Shown here one piece after another: positions 7,178-10,932 of a stretch of DNA of 10,932 bases (position 1 is the stretch's first letter; the number at the start of each line of letters is the position of its first letter). The notes beneath the pieces are model-generated. The model saw nothing but the letters and a program-made list of their open reading frames with translations. It was not told where the DNA came from and ran no database searches. The DNA comes from JACPSX01 sp035288405 [NCBI: bacterium] (GTDB lineage: Bacteria; JACPSX01). The stretch covers positions 1-10,932 of the forward strand of contig DATEAK010000355.1 in the NCBI GenBank assembly GCA_035288405.1, given 5' to 3'. The translations under genes and the position numbers were made by a program.

Positions 7178-7206
7178 CCTTCTTTACTCGAGGCTACTGC
7201 GGGGCC
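7163..7206. terminator. Bidirectional hairpin spanning the convergent stop codons
   Basis: The outer arms GGCCCCGC (7163-7170) and GCGGGGCC (7199-7206) are perfect complements. Within them, TAGCCT (7175-7180) and AGGCTA (7191-7196) form a second perfect stem with a 10-base loop. The structure contains the stop codons of cyclase 2 (7175-7177) and of the Nudix gene (7184-7186). No T-run follows on either strand, so intrinsic termination would be weak. It may act as a bidirectional pause, mRNA end protection or factor-assisted terminator. Confidence 0.45.
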
Positions 7207-7738
7207 GGGGACCCAAGAGGTGAAAATAGGCGGCTTGGAGAGAAACCACAGTCTTCGCGTCACAAATCTCGCCCCGGCCGATCATGGATAAAGCTTCTTC
7301 CAGAGGTTTTTCCCGAATTTCAAGAATCTCATCGACTTCATGGTTGACCGGGCAAGGCGTAAGATCCCGGCCCAGGAACAGGTGGATTTTCTCGTCACAG
7401 AACCCTGGAGTCGTCCAAATCATCCCGAGCTTTTCCAGATGCCCGGCCCTGTAGCCCACTTCCTCAGCGAGCTCTCGCCGGGCACACGTTTCTGGAAGCT
7501 CGCCCGGCTCAAGACGGCCCGCGGGAACCTCCCAGATATAACCGCCCGCTGCGTGCCGGTATTGATAGATCAGAACGACCCTGTTGTCGGGAAGAAGCGG
7601 CACCACGGCGGCGGCTCCCGAGTGATGAATGATCTCCAGAGTCACCGAAGACCCGTTGGGGAGGCGAACGACTTCCAGATCCAGGTTGACGATGCGGCCT
7701 CGGTAGACGGTCTGCACCCGATCACCTTCGTCGGACAT
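7184..7738 (-). CDS. Nudix hydrolase, ADP-ribose pyrophosphatase-like
   Basis: 184 aa. A complete Nudix box runs from G74 to G95: G, five residues, E80, seven residues, then R88-E89-L-A-E92-E93-V-G95. E92 and E93 are the metal-binding pair. The upstream VVLIYQYRHAAGGYIWEVPAGRLEPGE and downstream WTTPGFCDEKIHLFLGRDL are typical of ADP-ribose pyrophosphatases (NudF/YqiK type). These split ADP-ribose to AMP and ribose 5-phosphate. Substrate specificity in Nudix proteins cannot be read safely from sequence, and nucleotide sugars are possible. The ATG at 7736-7738 is preceded by purine-rich AGGGGAGAGGAG. It is the last gene of the leftward kdsB-pyrG-kdsA unit and converges on cyclase 2. Linkage to the LPS genes is positional only. 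Confidence 0.9.
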   Translation of the reverse strand: MSDEGDRVQTVYRGRIVNLDLEVVRLPNGSSVTLEIIHHSGAAAVVPLLPDNRVVLIYQYRHAAGGYIWEVPAGRLEPGELPETCARRELAEEVGYRAGHLEKLGMIWTTPGFCDEKIHLFLGRDLTPCPVNHEVDEILEIREKPLEEALSMIGRGEICDAKTVVSLQAAYFHLLGPRPRSSLE

Positions 7739-7748
7739 CTCCTCTCCC

Positions 7749-7853
7749 CTATTCCAGCCTGACGTTCTTCTTAAAGTCGTAATCCCGGGAGAACTTCGCC
7801 TCGGATGCCATGATCCCCTCGTGTTCCTCTCTTTTCAAATCGGACACTCCCAT
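7749..7853 (-). CDS. Possible small ORF between kdsA and the Nudix gene (doubtful)
   Basis: An ATG at 7851-7853 opens 34 codons (MGVSDLKREE...) ending TAG at 7749-7751. An internal ATG at 7809-7811 gives 20 codons (MASEAKFSRDYDFKK...), with GAGGGG only 3 bases upstream. The stop is 10 bases before the Nudix ATG, which would allow translational coupling. The peptide is charged, rich in Lys, Arg, Asp and Glu, with no membrane segment. I do not recognise it. The same frame is open all the way from the kdsA stop (7899-7901), 50 codons. It could be a real small protein, a decayed remnant or chance. Confidence 0.25.
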   Translation of the reverse strand: MGVSDLKREEHEGIMASEAKFSRDYDFKKNVRLE

Positions 7854-7898
7854 TTGGACCGGAGCAAACCCGCTTCTCCCCGGTCTAAGCTCACAATT

Positions 7899-8714
7899 TC
7901 ATCTGGCAGCCGCGACGGCCTTCACTTGCTGGAGGAGTTTGGGCAGGTCGTCGAGTTTGAGGGCATTGGGGCCATCGCTTAGGGCTTTGTCCGGGTCCGG
8001 GTGAACCTCGAGGAAGAAGGCGTCGCAGCCCACCGCCGCGGCAGCACGGGACAGAGGAGCTATAAACTCCCGATTCCCGCCGGAAGCCGAGCCGGCCCCT
8101 CCCGGAATTTGAACGCTGTGAGTGGCATCGAAGACGACGGGGTAGCTGAGTCCCGCCAAAATGACAAGCGAGCGGAAATCAACCACAAGGTTGTTGTAGC
8201 CGAAGGATACTCCGCGCTCTGTGAGCAGTATGTTTTCGTTCCCGGTGGATAGAATCTTTTCAATCACGTTCTTCATATCCCAGGGGGCCAGAAACTGCCC
8301 TTTCTTCACATTGATCACTTTTCCCGTGCGGGCCGCCGCGATCACCAGATCCGTCTGGCGGCAGAGAAAAGCCGGGATCTGAAGCACGTCGAGAACTTGG
8401 CCGGCTTCATAAATCTGGTCGGTTTCATGAACATCGGAGAGAACCGGAATTCCGAGTTCCTCCCGGACCCGTTTTAAAATGCGCAGACCTCTCTCCAATC
8501 CCGGTCCCCGAAAAGAACGAATGGAAGTGCGGTTGGCCTTATCGTACGAGGCCTTGAAAATCAGGGGGACCCCAGCCGCCCCTGCGATCTCCTTGAGACG
8601 GCCTGCAATTTCCAGGGTATCGTCCTCCGACTCGATGACGCAAGGGCCCGCAATGAGGACAAGGGGGCTTCCTCCGCCCACGATCAGAGGACCAACGGGT
8701 ACTTGTCGGCTCAC
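7899..8714 (-). CDS. kdsA: 3-deoxy-8-phosphooctulonate synthase (KDO-8-P synthase)
   Basis: 271 aa, cytoplasmic. It condenses phosphoenolpyruvate with arabinose 5-phosphate to give KDO-8-phosphate, the first step of the LPS inner-core sugar. Family motifs run in order: IAGPCVIES (22-30), [12 protein letters not shown] (53-64), LSDVHE (92-97), [14 protein letters not shown] (134-147), FDATHSVQ (195-202) and [15 protein letters not shown]25, H199, E236 and D247 match, with a constant offset of 14, the metal ligands C11, H185, E222 and D233 of the Aquifex enzyme. This is therefore the metal-dependent class; the E. coli-type enzyme has Asn instead of Cys. The start is GTG (8712-8714), chosen for its length match and GAGGAG six to eleven bases upstream. 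It follows pyrG by 19 bases on the same strand, implying one operon. Confidence 0.97.
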   Translation of the reverse strand: MSRQVPVGPLIVGGGSPLVLIAGPCVIESEDDTLEIAGRLKEIAGAAGVPLIFKASYDKANRTSIRSFRGPGLERGLRILKRVREELGIPVLSDVHETDQIYEAGQVLDVLQIPAFLCRQTDLVIAAARTGKVINVKKGQFLAPWDMKNVIEKILSTGNENILLTERGVSFGYNNLVVDFRSLVILAGLSYPVVFDATHSVQIPGGAGSASGGNREFIAPLSRAAAAVGCDAFFLEVHPDPDKALSDGPNALKLDDLPKLLQQVKAVAAAR

Positions 8715-8733
8715 CAGAACTCCTCACTCCCTT

Positions 8734-10365
8734 TCAATGAGCGGTCAATTGTCGGTCATGGCCCGCCAGCCATCCTCTGGACTCCAGGGCTGCCCGGATG
8801 AATTCGCGGAACAGCGGATGGGGATAACGGGGGGAAGATTTGAACTCCGGATGAAACTGGCCGGCGATGAACCAGGGGTGATCCGGAATCTCCACGATCT
8901 CCACCAGGTCCTTCTCGATATAGACACCGCTCACGACCATTCCCGCCTGCTCCAACTGTTTGCGATAGTCGTTGTTGAGTTCGTAGCGGTGGCGGTGGCG
9001 CTCGGAAATCTCCCGCTCTCCGTAGATTCGTTGTGCCAGCGTGCCTTCCCGAATCCGGCAGGGGTAAGCACCCAGCCGCATGGTGCCCCCTTTGTTCTCC
9101 ACCTGGAGCTGCTCGGGCATCAGATCGATGACCGGATAAGGGGTGCGGGGATCAAACTCGGTACTGTTGGCCCCGCGCAGTCCGCAGACGCTGCGGGCAA
9201 ACTCGATCACCGCGCACTGCATGCCGAGGCAAATCCCCAAAAAGGGGATTTTGTGCTCACGGGCATGGCGGATCGCGGCAATTTTCCCTTCGATCCCTCT
9301 GCTTCCAAACCCTCCGGGTACCAAAACTCCTCCCATCCCGGCAAGAAGCATCTCCGGGCCTTTGCGCTCAATCTCTTCGGCGTCAACCCAATGGATTCGA
9401 ACCGCAGACTCGTTGTCGATGCCGCCATGGGACAGGGCCTCCGTGAGGCTCTTATAGGACTCCTTTAGGTCCACGTACTTTCCGACGATGGCAATGTCGG
9501 CTTGATCTTTGGGATTGGACATGACGTTCACGATGCGCTGCCATACGGAAAGATCGGGTTCTTCGGTCTCCAGCCTGAGCTTCTCCACAACAATGTTATC
9601 AAGCCCCTCCTGGTGGAAATTCAGGGGAACTTCATAGATGAATTCCACATCTTTGGCCGTGATGACCGCCTTTTCCTCCACGTTGCAGAAGAGAGCGATC
9701 TTGGACTTGATGGAAGGGGGGAGAAAACGGTCAGCACGGCACAGGAGAACATCGGGCTGAATCCCGATCTCCCTCAGCTCCTTGACGCTGTGCTGCGTAG
9801 GCTTGGTTTTGAGCTCATCGGCGGTCTTCATGTACGGGACCAGGGTAAGGTGAAGGCAAAGGCAGTTTCCTCTGCCCATTTCCAGGCAGAGCTGCCGCAT
9901 GGCTTCCAGGAAGGGGAGGCTCTCGATATCCCCAACGGTACCCCCAACCTCGCAAATGACCACGTCGGCCTGGTCCTTGAGCTTGAGGATGTGACTCTTG
10001 ATCTCATCGGTGATATGAGGGATGACCTGGACCGTACCTCCCAGGTAATCTCCGCGCCTCTCTTTGGTGATCACGGAGAAGTAAACCTGCCCTGTAGTGA
10101 TGTTGTTGGCCTTGGCCATACGAGCCTGCGTGAAGCGTTCGTAGTGTCCCAGATCGAGATCCGTTTCCGCCCCGTCATCGGTAACGAAAACCTCTCCGTG
10201 CTGGAACGGGTTCATGGTGCCCGGGTCCACATTGATATAGGGGTCGAGCTTCTGCATGGTGACCCGCAGCCCCCGGGACTCCAGGAGTGCCCCGAGGGAA
10301 GCTGCAGCCACTCCTTTTCCGAGAGAGGAGAGAACTCCTCCGGTAACAAAGATGTACTTGGCCAT
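8734..10365 (-). CDS. pyrG: CTP synthase (glutamine-hydrolysing)
   Basis: 543 aa, matching the usual 535-550. It makes CTP from UTP, ATP and glutamine, the last step of cytidine nucleotide synthesis. The N-terminal synthetase domain (about 1-266) starts [18 protein letters not shown], with the P-loop-like SLGKG, and has [16 protein letters not shown] (63-78) and GGTVGDIES (141-149). The C-terminal class I glutaminase (about 290-535) has nucleophile C379 in GICLGMQ and H505/E507 in HPEF. The open frame extends 198 bases upstream to 10563, but those codons overlap kdsB in another frame. The ATG at 10363-10365 starts the conserved N-terminus and has AAGGGAG upstream. Placement between kdsB and kdsA suits its product: KdsB consumes CTP to make CMP-KDO. 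Confidence 0.98.
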   Translation of the reverse strand: MAKYIFVTGGVLSSLGKGVAAASLGALLESRGLRVTMQKLDPYINVDPGTMNPFQHGEVFVTDDGAETDLDLGHYERFTQARMAKANNITTGQVYFSVITKERRGDYLGGTVQVIPHITDEIKSHILKLKDQADVVICEVGGTVGDIESLPFLEAMRQLCLEMGRGNCLCLHLTLVPYMKTADELKTKPTQHSVKELREIGIQPDVLLCRADRFLPPSIKSKIALFCNVEEKAVITAKDVEFIYEVPLNFHQEGLDNIVVEKLRLETEEPDLSVWQRIVNVMSNPKDQADIAIVGKYVDLKESYKSLTEALSHGGIDNESAVRIHWVDAEEIERKGPEMLLAGMGGVLVPGGFGSRGIEGKIAAIRHAREHKIPFLGICLGMQCAVIEFARSVCGLRGANSTEFDPRTPYPVIDLMPEQLQVENKGGTMRLGAYPCRIREGTLAQRIYGEREISERHRHRYELNNDYRKQLEQAGMVVSGVYIEKDLVEIVEIPDHPWFIAGQFHPEFKSSPRYPHPLFREFIRAALESRGWLAGHDRQLTAH

Positions 10366-10386
10366 TCCCTGCTCCCTTCCTTTCAT

Positions 10387-10392
10387 ATTATA
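10387..10392 (-). promoter_or_regulatory. Candidate internal -10 box before pyrG
   Basis: The minus strand carries a perfect TATAAT (10387-10392) in the 55-base gap between kdsB and pyrG, 21 bases before the pyrG ATG. No recognisable -35 lies 16-18 bases upstream. It may be a weak internal promoter that lets pyrG be expressed apart from kdsB, or a chance AT-rich patch in GC-rich sequence. Confidence 0.25.
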
Positions 10393-10420
10393 AACCAAGG
10401 AATTCTTTCCTCCCGATCCA

Positions 10421-10932
10421 TCACACCGCCCCGGCCCGCGCCAAGCTCTGCTCGACCTTCTCGAGATCTTCCGGAGTATCCACTCCGATCGTATCCCGGG
10501 AGGCCTCCACCATCTGGATGCGGTAGCCCCATTCCAAAGCCCGCAGCTGCTCCAGCTTTTCACAAAGCTCTAACGGGGAAGGGGACAGGGAGGTAAAACG
10601 GATGAGGAAATCCCTGCGATAGACATAAAGGCCTATGTGCTTGAGCCCGAGCACCTGGCTCCCGACCCCTTTCGCTCCATCCCTCCGGAAAGGGATCGGA
10701 GCACGGGAAAAATAGAGGGCGTATCCGTCCCGGTCGATGACCACTTTGACCACGTTGGGATCTTCGTGCTCCCGGGGATCCGAAATCCGGTAAAACAGGG
10801 AAGACATGGACGCCTGAACATCCTTCTCCAAGGCCGCCACGGCCCGGTCGATATCCTTGGGATTCAGAAGGGGCTCATCTCCTTGAATGTTTACAACCAG
10901 ATCACAATCGAGGGAGGGAACAATTTCCGCCA
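10421..10932 (-). CDS. kdsB: CMP-KDO synthetase (3-deoxy-manno-octulosonate cytidylyltransferase), C-terminal part
   Basis: The frame stays open from the window edge to a TGA at 10421-10423 and shows the last 170 residues of a protein that is normally about 250 aa. It activates KDO with CTP to CMP-KDO for transfer to lipid A, in the cytoplasm. Visible motifs are [11 protein letters not shown] (the QGDEP substrate and metal loop), [24 protein letters not shown], the [13 protein letters not shown] segment, [21 protein letters not shown], and the terminal [12 protein letters not shown]. All are diagnostic of KdsB. The start codon and N-terminal nucleotide-binding loop lie beyond the window. An internal Met at 10838-10840 is not the start, because conserved sequence continues upstream of it. 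pyrG follows after 55 bases. Confidence 0.96.
   Translation of the reverse strand, partial: AEIVPSLDCDLVVNIQGDEPLLNPKDIDRAVAALEKDVQASMSSLFYRISDPREHEDPNVVKVVIDRDGYALYFSRAPIPFRRDGAKGVGSQVLGLKHIGLYVYRRDFLIRFTSLSPSPLELCEKLEQLRALEWGYRIQMVEASRDTIGVDTPEDLEKVEQSLARAGAV

Noticed and set aside
7773-7800. TAAAGTCG on the + strand as a third sigma-28 site
   Set aside because: No GCCGAT-like box follows at 11 bases, and it would read antisense into kdsA and its flank.
8479-9468. 329-codon open frame on the + strand
   Set aside because: Antisense to kdsA and pyrG, with no recognisable domain and low-complexity composition.
10366-10563. Upstream extension of the pyrG frame to 10563
   Set aside because: The extension overlaps kdsB in another frame, shows no CTP synthase similarity, and the conserved N-terminus [10 protein letters not shown] starts at 10365 with its own ribosome site.
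9502-10596. 364-codon open frame on the + strand
   Set aside because: It lies antisense to pyrG and the kdsB end, which carry all family motifs. It is a shadow of high-GC coding sequence.

Overview
This window is a chromosomal segment of a Gram-negative, very probably flagellated bacterium. Outer-membrane chemistry is shown by two KDO (LPS inner core) genes, kdsA and kdsB. Motility is inferred from two near-consensus sigma-28 (FliA-type) promoters. The gene styles fit Desulfobacterota (former Deltaproteobacteria) or a neighbouring phylum: a kdsB-pyrG-kdsA cluster, an NfeD/slipin pair and HDOD-GGDEF proteins. The assignment rests on gene content only. No RNA gene, CRISPR array, insertion sequence or phage gene was seen.

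Left part, + strand (1-2577). The 3' end of a lipoate-protein ligase A family gene is followed by a two-gene operon. It encodes an NfeD-type membrane serine protease and a slipin (stomatin/SPFH) protein with overlapping stop and start codons, and closes with a GC-rich hairpin. In the archaeal counterpart (PH1510/PH1511) the protease cleaves the stomatin.

Middle part, + strand (2641-7177). This is a cyclic-di-GMP cluster of three cytoplasmic proteins: an HD-GYP phosphodiesterase, then two tandem paralogous HDOD-GGDEF diguanylate cyclases. All key catalytic residues and both RxxD inhibitory sites are present. A sigma-28 promoter with an exact 11-nt spacer precedes the HD-GYP gene, which is co-transcribed with the first cyclase. 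A second such promoter precedes the second cyclase. The inference is that synthesis and breakdown of c-di-GMP are both tied to the flagellar regulon.

Right part, - strand (10932 down to 7184). The order of transcription is kdsB (partial), pyrG, kdsA, a doubtful small ORF, and an ADP-ribose-pyrophosphatase-like Nudix hydrolase. KdsB (CMP-KDO synthetase) uses CTP made by PyrG and KDO made after KdsA, so the first three genes form a supply line for LPS. The kdsC/lpt genes that often follow kdsA are absent here. The Nudix gene and the second cyclase converge with 6 bases between their stop codons, inside a two-tier inverted repeat.
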